Shown: positions 8,097 through 15,671 of the stretch, piece after piece
Layout: the number at the start of each line of letters is the position of its first letter
How positions within the stretch are numbered: position 1 is the first letter of the stretch
Assembly (NCBI GenBank): GCA_963750495.1
Contig: CAVVQV010000008.1
Coordinates: forward strand, 124,001 to 188,000
DNA length: 64,000 nucleotides
Source: JANLYC01 sp963750495
GTDB lineage: Bacteria; Actinomycetota; Actinomycetes; Propionibacteriales; Nocardioidaceae
Direction: 5' to 3'
Program-made: the position numbers and the translations under genes
Notes under the pieces: model-generated
Told to the model about the DNA's origin: nothing
Seen by the model: only the letters and a program-made list of their open reading frames with translations
Databases searched by the model: none

Positions 8097-9332
8097 GTGA
8101 GCGATGCCGGTACCCTCCACGGCACCCTCGCCGGACCCGAACCCGTGCCGGACCCGTCGGGGGAGCCCTGCTCACACCCGTTGCTGGCGCTGTTCGCGCT
8201 GGCCATCGGCGGGTTCGCCATCGGGACCACGGAGTTCGTCTCGATGGGGCTGCTGCCCAACATCGCCCGAGGCGTCGATGTGTCGATCCCGTCAGCCGGT
8301 CACGCCATCTCGGCGTACGCACTCGGCGTCGTGGTGGGAGCCCCCCTGCTGGCGACGCTGGGGGCGCGCATGTCGCGGTATCGGCTGCTCTTGTGGCTGA
8401 TGGCCGCGTTCGTGGTCGGAAACCTGGCCTCCGCCCTGGCGCCGACGTACCACACGCTGCTGCTGGCGCGGTTCGCCGCCGGGCTGCCCCACGGCGCATT
8501 CTTCGGTATCGGAGCCGTGGTGGGGGCCTCTCTCGTCGCGCCGCACCGGCGGGGATGGGCGGTGTCGATGATGCTGACCGGGCTCACGGTGGCGAACATC
8601 GTCGGCGTTCCGCTGGGCACCCTGCTCGGTCAGAACGCGGGTTGGCGTTGGCCGTATGTCGCGGTGGCGGTGATCGGCCTGGTCACCTTCGTCGCCACGG
8701 TCGCCTGGATTCCGCGTGACCGGCCCACCCACCACGCCACGGTCGCACGCGAGCTCTCGGCGCTGACCAAGCTGCAGGTCTGGTTGACGCTTCTCATCGG
8801 GGCGGTCGGCTTCGGTGGCATGTTCGCCGCGTACACCTACATCACTCCCACGCTGACCACGCTCGGCGGGTTCAGCGAACGCGCTGTCACCCCACTGCTC
8901 GCCGTCTACGGCGTGGGGATGACCATCGGCATGATGTTGGGTGGCCGGCTGGCGGACCGATCACTACGGCGCACCCTCGTCGGAGGCCTGGTCTACGCCA
9001 TGGTGATCCTCGGTACGTTCGGGTGGCTGGTCACCAGCCAGGTGACCGCCGTGGTCGGCGTCTTCCTGCTGGGGACGGTCGGGTCGCTCATCGTCCCTGC
9101 CCTGCAGACCCGGCTGATGGATGTGGCCCACGAGGGGCAGTCCCTCGCCGGGGCGCTCAACCACTCGACCCTCAACCTGGCCAACGCGGCCGGCGCCTGG
9201 CTCGGTGGACTCGTGCTGGCAGCGGGGTACGGCTACGAGTGGCCGGCGCGGGTGGGGGTCGTGCTCGCGCTCGCCGGGCTGGGTGCCTGTGCCGTTGCCT
9301 TCGGGCTCGAGGACCGCAGCCGCCGCGTCTGA
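8097..9332 (+). CDS. MFS transporter, DHA1 (AraJ/Cmr-like) exporter
   Basis: 411 aa from GTG 8097, with GGCAGG about eight bases upstream. A longer frame from 8025 adds a non-conserved head. Twelve hydrophobic segments are visible. The first segment carries GGFAIGTTEFVSMGLLP, typical of the AraJ, chloramphenicol-exporter and sugar-efflux branch of DHA1, and motif-C-like glycines occur in segment 5 (LTGLTVANIVGVPLG). The protein probably exports a drug or small metabolite using the proton gradient. It diverges from the ArsR/AHSA1 pair, whose regulator may control it. Confidence 0.85.
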   Translation: MSDAGTLHGTLAGPEPVPDPSGEPCSHPLLALFALAIGGFAIGTTEFVSMGLLPNIARGVDVSIPSAGHAISAYALGVVVGAPLLATLGARMSRYRLLLWLMAAFVVGNLASALAPTYHTLLLARFAAGLPHGAFFGIGAVVGASLVAPHRRGWAVSMMLTGLTVANIVGVPLGTLLGQNAGWRWPYVAVAVIGLVTFVATVAWIPRDRPTHHATVARELSALTKLQVWLTLLIGAVGFGGMFAAYTYITPTLTTLGGFSERAVTPLLAVYGVGMTIGMMLGGRLADRSLRRTLVGGLVYAMVILGTFGWLVTSQVTAVVGVFLLGTVGSLIVPALQTRLMDVAHEGQSLAGALNHSTLNLANAAGAWLGGLVLAAGYGYEWPARVGVVLALAGLGACAVAFGLEDRSRRV

Positions 9333-9402
9333 CAGGGCGTGTCCCTAGTCGATGGGACGATGTCGGGCTCGCTCCCACGCCCTCTCATGGCTCCCCTCTG
9401 TG

Positions 9403-10593
9403 TCAAGAAGCAGCCGGGAGTGGGGTTCTAGGATTGGTTGTGGCGGGTCCGGGAAGTGGCTTGTCCGCAGAGTTGGTGTGGGGCTGTAAGCCGGCCGCGC
9501 TGGAGTCAGAGTCGTTGCCTCGTTGCCCTCCCGGGCCTGTCCTCGATCCCGCTGTGGCGTGGGTGATCGCGTCGTCGAGCATGGTTTTGTAGACGATGTT
9601 CGAGAGTCGTCTCTTCAGGGCACGCATGGCTTCCATCGACGTCTTGCCGTCGGCTTTGCGTCTGTCGTAGTAGGCACGACCCTCGGTCGGGTTGCGCAGC
9701 TGGACGGTGGCCATGATGTGCAGGACCCGGTTGATCTGTCGATTGCCGGCACGAGACAGTCGGTGCCGGACCTGGTCCCCGGATGAGGCGTCGATGGGTG
9801 CGGTGCCGTTCCAGGACGCGAAGTGGTCGCGGTCGGGGAAGCGGGTGATGTCGCCGACCTCGACGAGCAGCCGGGCCGCACCGGAAGGCCCGATGCCGGT
9901 CAGGTCGGTCAGGGTGGTGCCCGTGGCTGCCAGCAGCTCGGTGAGCTCCTTGTTCGCCGCCTTCTTACGGGCATAGACCCGTTCCAGGTCGCTGACGAGC
10001 TCGGCGGCGACCCGGCGGCGGGTCTTGCCCACGACGTCGCGGGGTCGGACCTTCGCCAACAGCGCCTTGGCCTGGGCTGCGGACAGGTCCTTCTTCGCCC
10101 CGCCCGGAATGAGCTCGAGCAACAGTTGGTGCAACTGGGAGATCATCCGGGTGTGGTCCTCGCCCAGCGAGCGGCGCCGGTCGACCAGGACCCGGAGCAC
10201 TGCGACCTGCTCGTCGTTGACCACCGGCCGCAGTCCGGCCATCCGGGTCCCGACCAGTGCAATCGAGTGGGCGTCGGTGGCGTCGGTCTTGCGTCCCTGA
10301 CCCGTGGCGAAGACCCGGGTCCGGGCCGACAGCTTCGGTGGCACATCGACGACTTCATCGCCCGCGGCGAGGAGCCTCATCGCGACGTGGTGACCGATCC
10401 CGCTGCAGCCCTCGATCGCCCAGATACGACCGGTGAACTGGCCGACGTACCGCCGCATTGCGGCGAAGCCGGCCTGGTCTGTGCCGAACCGGCCGCCACC
10501 GAGGATGGACTCATCGGCCGTCATCACCTCGATCGTGACTGACCGTTTGTGCGGGTCCATCCCGATCACCACGCGACTAATCGCGTCCCTCAT
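9403..10593 (-). CDS. IS110-family DEDD transposase
   Basis: 396 aa from ATG 10593, with GGAGGAG six bases upstream. The frame runs further upstream without similarity. The RuvC-like N-terminal domain shows VVIGMDPHKRS (first Asp), WAIEGCSG (Glu) and KTDATDAHS (last acidic pair). The C-terminal IS116/IS110/IS902 domain has LTGIGPSGAARLL, a helix-hairpin-helix, then FASWNGTAPIDASSGDQVRHRLSRAGNRQINRVLH with the conserved catalytic serine region. The protein looks complete and possibly active. A serine/proline-rich tail after residue 350 is unusually long. Confidence 0.93.
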   Translation of the reverse strand: MRDAISRVVIGMDPHKRSVTIEVMTADESILGGGRFGTDQAGFAAMRRYVGQFTGRIWAIEGCSGIGHHVAMRLLAAGDEVVDVPPKLSARTRVFATGQGRKTDATDAHSIALVGTRMAGLRPVVNDEQVAVLRVLVDRRRSLGEDHTRMISQLHQLLLELIPGGAKKDLSAAQAKALLAKVRPRDVVGKTRRRVAAELVSDLERVYARKKAANKELTELLAATGTTLTDLTGIGPSGAARLLVEVGDITRFPDRDHFASWNGTAPIDASSGDQVRHRLSRAGNRQINRVLHIMATVQLRNPTEGRAYYDRRKADGKTSMEAMRALKRRLSNIVYKTMLDDAITHATAGSRTGPGGQRGNDSDSSAAGLQPHTNSADKPLPGPATTNPRTPLPAAS

Positions 10594-10775
10594 CTGCTCC
10601 TCCGATGCTCGATCCAGTACTGGTTGTCGAGCCGGGAGGGCAACGCTACTTCGAGCTGAGCAAACCCCTCTTGAGCCTCTCCCTGCCCTGGGTGACGCCC
10701 GGACTACGCAGGCCAAATGAGAGCCACACGACACGTCGTGGGCAGCCGATGTGAGAGCGACAGCCCGGGCGCCTA
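9403..10775 (-). mobile_element. IS110-family insertion sequence, ends not resolved
   Basis: The element is defined by its DEDD transposase gene (9403-10593) plus noncoding DNA upstream of it (10594-10775). IS110 elements generally lack long terminal inverted repeats and make no obvious target duplication, and none is visible here, so the outer limits are approximate. The noncoding stretch contains small palindromes (CCAGTACTGG at 10614-10623, CACGACACGTCGTG at 10727-10740). In the IS110 group this position encodes the guide (bridge) RNA. Confidence 0.6.
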
Positions 10776-10800
10776 GACCGAGCCTCGCCAGAGGCCGGTC
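10776..10800 (-). terminator. Stem-loop after the deoxyribosyltransferase-like gene
   Basis: GACCGAGCCTC and GAGGCCGGTC pair across GCCA with one bulged base. It lies 49 bp past the stop of the minus-strand gene at 10849 and before the IS transposase. There is no T tract, so the terminator role is tentative. Confidence 0.35.
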
Positions 10801-10848
10801 CTGAGGTCAATGAAACAAGTAGCCGATGAGCGGACCGCCCCGTCGGGC

Positions 10849-11271
10849 TCACCCCTTGGGGGCCGTATCCGTTCGAGCCAAGAGCTCGCGACTCAGATAG
10901 CGAACCGGCTTGCCTAGCGACTCGGCGTAGGAAATCTCCCGCCGGGTTGACTCACCTACATAGCCGCCCGGATCCACGATGTACACCTCGTCAGCCATGC
11001 GAATCTTTTGGAAGTGCACATCACCGAGCCGCCGCTTCAGATCCGAGCTGTCGGCTGTCCCGTCGTAGTCCGCCCGATCGGGGAGGCCGAACATGCCGAG
11101 GCTGATCACGACGCAACCCTCCATCGTGAGCCGCTGGTTGATCTCCACGAACTCAGCCTCAAACGCGGTCGAGCCGCAGAGCGTGATGACCTTCGCCTGA
11201 CCCTCGGCCGACTGCGGCGCCTGCTGGTCCTCCATGAGGTTCATGATCGGTGACGGGCAGGACGAGTCCAT
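10849..11271 (-). CDS. Nucleoside 2-deoxyribosyltransferase-like protein (DUF4406 type)
   Basis: 140 aa from ATG 11271. Met10 and Met13 are alternative starts, because the first dozen residues look non-conserved. The core is a small Rossmann-like NDT fold: VITLCGSTAFEAEFVEINQRLTMEGCVVISLG (residues 28-59), then HFQKIRMADEVYIVDPGGYVGESTRREISYAESLGKPVRYL. GGYVGESTRxE is a hallmark of this family, where the Glu is the catalytic or nucleotide-contacting residue. Such proteins are often phage- or island-borne nucleotide-salvage or modification enzymes. It sits next to the IS element in the accessory stretch. Confidence 0.78.
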   Translation of the reverse strand: MDSSCPSPIMNLMEDQQAPQSAEGQAKVITLCGSTAFEAEFVEINQRLTMEGCVVISLGMFGLPDRADYDGTADSSDLKRRLGDVHFQKIRMADEVYIVDPGGYVGESTRREISYAESLGKPVRYLSRELLARTDTAPKG

Positions 11272-11735
11272 CGCCGCCCCCTGGACGTCCGCTCACAGCC
11301 GCGGTCCGCGCGGAGGTCCCGATGTGTGTTGACTGGCTACGCCTGAAAGATGCCACTCTCAGATTCAGGGTCGTGGGCGCGCACTCGTAGCCGATCGAAG
11401 AGCCGGCGACTGAACGAGTTCGCAGCCCCAGGTCAGCCGCCCGCACGTGCAGGGTGGACGGCAGGGACCGGTTCGGTCGGCGTGGATGGACCTGGCCGCC
11501 GAGCGAGGAACGAGCGAGGCTGGTTGCCGCGCGACTTGATCTCGACAAGCTCGATCAGCGGGGTTCAGCGGGTATCGGCGGCGAGCCCTTCGACGGGCTC
11601 AGGACAAGCTTGTCGAGACCCCGTTGATCTCAACAGGCTCGATCAGCGGGCCTTCTCGGAAAGCCCTTGTGGATAACGAGTTCCGGCGTCGGGCGCGGAT
11701 CCGAAAGTGTCGGTGGGCTGATCTAGGTTTGATCC
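11272..11735. other. Intergenic stretch with extragenic palindromic repeats
   Basis: 464 bp without a credible gene. The 3' third carries the repeat block annotated separately (11536-11650), and the last 20 bp hold the TAGGTT-N6-ATG start signal of the broken DUF222 gene. Nothing else is recognised in 11272-11535. Confidence 0.6.
11536..11650. repeat. REP-like extragenic palindromic repeat, two direct copies plus inverted core
   Basis: A 27-bp unit occurs at 11536-11562 and again at 11624-11650 with two substitutions (TCTCGACAAGCTCGATC versus TCTCAACAGGCTCGATC). Between the copies, AGCTTGTCGAG at 11607-11617 is the exact inverse of CTCGACAAGCT at 11541-11551, so the block can fold into a long hairpin. 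From memory, this CTCGACAAGCTCGATCAGCG family is frequent near DUF222/HNH genes in high-GC actinobacteria. Confidence 0.75.
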
Positions 11736-13117
11736 ATGAGCACGACGCAGGGACCGCCACCGACCGTGGGCATCGACGATGCCTTCGGTCGTGGTTTCGT
11801 CGGCCTGCGTCATGGACTCGCCGACCTGGTCGACACCCCCACGTGGTCCCTGGACGACAACCGGCTCGACCGCCGGATCGGTGACGTGTTGGCGTTGAAA
11901 GCACAGGTCGACGAGCTCGCCGCCCGGCTGGTCGCGGAGGCCGATGACCGCAACCTGGCGCACCGTCACGGCGCGTCCTCGACCCGGGCGCACCTGATGA
12001 CGGCGCACCGGATGTCGGCCGGTGAAGCGTCCCGGACCGTCCGCACCGCCAAGCAACTGCACGACACCACAGGGCTGACCGAACCGACCCGTCGCGCGGT
12101 CGCGGCCGGTGTCGTGTCAGCCGAACAAGGGGTGGTGATCGCGGCCGCGATCAACCGGCTCTCACACACGATCGAGCCGGACCGGGTCGACGCCGCCCAG
12201 ACCGACCTCCTGACCCATGCGCGGACGTTGTCGTTCAGCCAGCTGCAGGTCGCGGCGAACCATCTGGTCGAGGTGGTCGACCCTGAGACGGTCGATGAGA
12301 CGTTGGAGCAGCAGCTCGCGGCGCAGGAACGCAAGGCGTTGGCCTCAGCCTGGTTCACCGGCCAGTTCGGGTCCGACGGCATCGCCCGCGGAAGGTTCGC
12401 GCTACCGAACTTGGTGTTCGGCATGCTCACCAAACACCTCGACGCCGTTAGCTCTCCCCGCCGGGTCGCCACCGGCACGCGACCCGATGGCTGAGACGAC
12501 CGTTGCGGACCTGCCGTATGGCAACCGGCTCGGCCGGGCGTTGTGTGAGCTGATCGAACACCTCCCGGTCGACGGACACCCCCAGCACGGGGTCGCGAAC
12601 GCCACCATCGTGGTCACGGTCGACGAAACCAAACTCCGAGTGTGAGCCGGGGAAGCCACGTTGGACACCGGCAGCGCGATCTCGATCGGGGAGACCCGAC
12701 GGCTGGCCTGCAACGCCGACATCCTGCCCATGGTGCTGGCCGGTGGGTCGAAGATCCTCGACCTCGGCACCAGCCGCCGCCTCTTCGACCGTCACCAACG
12801 CCTCGCACTCGCCACCCGCGACCAAGGCTGTGTCTTCCCCGGCTGCGAACGCCCACCCGCCTGGACTGAAGCACACCACCGCCTCCCCTGGAGCCAGGGC
12901 GGAACGACCGACATCGACAACGGATGCCTCCTCTGCTCCTTCCACCACCACCTCATCCACCAAGGCGAATGGAACCTCACCCTCGCGCCCCGACGGCATC
13001 ACCGAAGTCATCCCACCCACCCGCATCGACCCACAGCGAAGACCCATCCGCCACCAACGCTTCAAACCCCGACCCGATAACCACGTCGCTTCGCCCGGGT
13101 GCGACTCACTCCTTTGA
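11736..13117 (+). pseudogene. Degraded DUF222 / HNH endonuclease gene
   Basis: The gene reads as a normal DUF222-HNH protein only across three frame changes or stops. Frame 3 from ATG 11736 carries the DUF222 part (FGRGFVGLRHGLADL, LAARLVAEADDRNLAHRHGASS) and stops at 12494. Homology resumes in frame 1 at about 12488 (MAETTVADLPYGNRLGRALCEL), meets a TGA at 12643-12645 (ETKLRV-stop-AGEATLDTG), then runs into the HNH motif (GCVFPGCERPPAWTEAHHRLPWSQGG, LLCSFHHHLIH). An extra C in the run near 12989 then moves it to frame 2 (PDGITEVIPPTRIDPQRRP), which ends at 13117. The start has TAGGTT-N6-ATG. Such genes are highly repeated in actinobacteria and are often decayed. Confidence 0.88.
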
Positions 13118-13318
13118 CGATGAACCTGGCAGTACTGCACGCTCTGACTCAGTGTGCCCCTAGTGAGAACGAAGTGCCCTCATCTGCCGAGATCAGGATG
13201 TTGCGGACCGGCTCCAGCATTGGGTGTGGAGACACCGGGTCCGCTTGTGAGCGGCATGTCGACGGCAGGCGTAGTATCACAACGTCGTCACGGCTGCGAG
13301 TCAGCAGGGAGACGCGAC

Positions 13319-14029
13319 ATGCTGGAGCGCACGATTCGCGTGGTGCCCGCGCCGAAGCGTCGCGCGACCGCATATGCCAAGTGGATCGCAGAGTCGTGCT
13401 CACCGGGCGGCCAGACGCTGAACATCGGTGCCGGCTACAACCGGTCCGATGCGCTCGCAGCGGTGAATGCCAAGAGCCCTTACATGGTCGGGATCGACCC
13501 AGACGAGTCCATCCAGGCCAACGCCGCGCTCGATGAGCGGTACCAGCTCTCGATGGAGGGCTTCGCCCCAGGCGCACCGGCGCGCTTCGATGTCGCCTTC
13601 TCGATCTACGTGCTCGAGCACGTCGAGAATCCTGCCGCGTTCATCGAGGCGTGCGCACACGTCCTCAAGCCCGGCGGCGTCCTGTTCGGGTTGACCCTGA
13701 ATCGGTACCAGTACTTCGGCTTCACGACCTGGGCGGCGACGCGGCTTGGGGTGTCAGAGGTCCTCCTGAAGCGGCTGAAGACGCCGGATCAGATCGCCGA
13801 CTACCACTTCCCGACCCAGTATCGGCTGAACACCATCCGCACGATCACGCGCCACCTCGACCGGGCTGGGTTCAGGTCGGTGGAGTTCCGTTGCTTCGAC
13901 CAGCCCAAGCGGTACGCCTACTACCTGCCAGACCGGCTCAAGGGCTTCTCCTACGGGTACACACGGATCGCCTATGCGATTGGCAGACCTTCGCTGATGG
14001 GGCACCTATCGTTCCGTGCGGTGAGGTGA
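13319..14029 (+). CDS. SAM-dependent class I methyltransferase
   Basis: 236 aa from ATG 13319, with GCAGGGAGA upstream and a TAGTAT -10-like box at 13272-13277. The longer frame from 13154 adds an unrelated head. Motif I is TLNIGAGYNRSD (about residue 36), the acidic end of strand 2 is VGIDPDESI, motif III region is DVAFSIYVLEHVENPAAFIEACAHVLKPGG, and LYQ/Tyr-rich segments follow. This is the Methyltransf_11/25 layout, with a long C-terminal half (YHFPTQYRLNTIRTITRHL) seen in enzymes acting on glycans, lipids or small molecules. The substrate is unknown. It belongs to the accessory segment. Confidence 0.83.
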   Translation: MLERTIRVVPAPKRRATAYAKWIAESCSPGGQTLNIGAGYNRSDALAAVNAKSPYMVGIDPDESIQANAALDERYQLSMEGFAPGAPARFDVAFSIYVLEHVENPAAFIEACAHVLKPGGVLFGLTLNRYQYFGFTTWAATRLGVSEVLLKRLKTPDQIADYHFPTQYRLNTIRTITRHLDRAGFRSVEFRCFDQPKRYAYYLPDRLKGFSYGYTRIAYAIGRPSLMGHLSFRAVR

Positions 14030-14096
14030 CCGTGCACGGATCTGCCGCGATCCGATCGGTTGTGCCGATGAGCGTGCGCCAGGGTTGAATGGACTG

Positions 14097-14591
14097 ATGC
14101 CAAACCTGAGCCAGCCGCGGTATGCGGGCGTCCTGGCCGAGCACCGCGAGCAGGTCGTGCTGGTACGCGAGGAGTACCTACGGTGGGGTGGCCTTTTCTG
14201 GAACATCCCAAGCGGTCGCATCGAAGACCACGAGACGCCGGACGAGGGCGCGTGTCGAGAGTTGGCCGAGGAGACCGGGTTGATCGTGGCTGCGTCCGAC
14301 CTCGTCCTCGTGGGCACCTCCTCGGTTGCGAGCCCGGGGAAGGTCAGTCGAGCCTGGAACTTCGCCGTTGCCATCGAGGACCCCACGCTCGATGTGCACG
14401 ACCCGGATGGTCTGATCCAGGACGCGAGGTGGTTCCCGATTCACGAGGCGGCGCTGGTGCTCCAGAAGCTGCCGTACCGTCCGCTCTCGGAGCCTGCGGT
14501 CGCTCTCCTCGGCGGGCACGTCCGCACGGGCGGACATTGGGCGTACGCCGACCCTGATTCGGAACCAGAGCTGACCTTTCCGCACGCTTGA
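14097..14591 (+). CDS. NUDIX hydrolase
   Basis: 164 aa from ATG 14097. A TTG at 14085 is an alternative start but has no ribosome-site spacing. The Nudix box is complete: GRIEDHETPDEGACRELAEETGL (Gx5Ex7REUxEExGU). Upstream, QVVLVREEYLRWGGLFWNIP gives the usual beta strands before the box. The family cleaves nucleoside diphosphates linked to another group. This member cannot be assigned a substrate. It lies 67 bp after the methyltransferase gene, same strand, and could share its transcript. Confidence 0.88.
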   Translation: MPNLSQPRYAGVLAEHREQVVLVREEYLRWGGLFWNIPSGRIEDHETPDEGACRELAEETGLIVAASDLVLVGTSSVASPGKVSRAWNFAVAIEDPTLDVHDPDGLIQDARWFPIHEAALVLQKLPYRPLSEPAVALLGGHVRTGGHWAYADPDSEPELTFPHA

Positions 14592-14779
14592 ATCGCACGC
14601 TGATGCCGCTGTGCGCGCGGGGGTGATGCCGCGATCTACCTGGACGTGACGGCTCCTTCTGGCGCGGTGATCACGTAGCCAGACCCCGATGCGCCCCGGT
14701 CGGACGGAAGGCGCCGCACCCGGAGCCGGGCCGCTGTCCGGTGTTCTTGGCCGATGAACGCCGCTGCGGAGCGAGGCGG

Positions 14780-15538
14780 CTACTCGTCGGTGAAGACGTC
14801 TAGTTCGTCATGCCACGAGTCGATGAGTTCCCCGCAAGCATTGCTCGCGTGTGCGGCATCCCAAGTCCGGACCTCGCGGTTGACCACTCTGAAGGTGCGA
14901 CGGATGGCCTCGGGGTCACCGGCCAACATCGCCTCGAGTTCCGGCAGGAAGATTTCGGCAGACCATTCGGGGACGGATAGAGGGTGCTCTCGCAGCTCCC
15001 AGGGCAGGTACTTGTTGTAGGGACGCAGACGCCCAGCCAGGGTGAACACTACGTCGAGCAGCCACGGCAATGACTCGCTGGCGTCGAGCTGAGCCTCGAG
15101 TAGACGCCCGTCACGGTGGTTCTTCAGGGCGCGGTAGGCGAAGTTCACGTAGCCGTCGAGGCGGTCCTGGTCGATGAGCACCCACCGCTGCTCCTCGTGA
15201 TCGACCGTGGCCTGCCGGCGAACGGCCTCAATGATGCGCCCACCGGTCCGGTCGCGCAGCACCTGCGCGTAGGCAAAAGACCACCGGAAGTACCAGCCGC
15301 CGGTGCCATATCGGTCGACCTGCTCAAGGTCTGCGACGGACCAGTAGATCTCGTCGATCGCGGCGTCGTGGCTTGTCTCGCGCTCGACCTCGTCGTCGCG
15401 CACGACGTAGACGTCCACGTCCGAGCGTTCGGTCGCCAGCCCCCGAGCAGCCGACCCACTCAGCACGAGCCCGACGATGCTGGGATCATCGCGGTCGACC
15501 AGCTCGTCAAGCGCCGCGCGAGCTGCACGTGACAACAT
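14780..15538 (-). CDS. Nucleotidyltransferase-fold protein (aminoglycoside-NTase-like)
   Basis: 252 aa from ATG 15538, with a GTG one codon earlier. TAGCGT lies seven bases upstream of the ATG, so it may be leaderless. The pol-beta nucleotidyltransferase signature GSAARGLATERSDVDVYVV provides the Gly-Ser loop and the two metal-binding aspartates. A helical C-terminal domain (ALKNHRDGRLLEAQLDASESLPWLLDVVFTLAGRLRPYNKYLPWEL) matches proteins annotated as streptomycin/kanamycin nucleotidyltransferase-like. A drug substrate is not demonstrated by the sequence. It is last in the accessory stretch. Confidence 0.8.
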   Translation of the reverse strand: MLSRAARAALDELVDRDDPSIVGLVLSGSAARGLATERSDVDVYVVRDDEVERETSHDAAIDEIYWSVADLEQVDRYGTGGWYFRWSFAYAQVLRDRTGGRIIEAVRRQATVDHEEQRWVLIDQDRLDGYVNFAYRALKNHRDGRLLEAQLDASESLPWLLDVVFTLAGRLRPYNKYLPWELREHPLSVPEWSAEIFLPELEAMLAGDPEAIRRTFRVVNREVRTWDAAHASNACGELIDSWHDELDVFTDE

Positions 15539-15671
15539 CACTGGGACGCTAACGGCCGATGAGCCATCACGTTTCCCCCGACACGCTCAATCAAGCGCAC
15601 TCGCATATCGCTGTCCGCGCGCGGCTCGTGCCATGCGTCGAGGCCACGAACAGGGACACTGGCCGTGAGAA

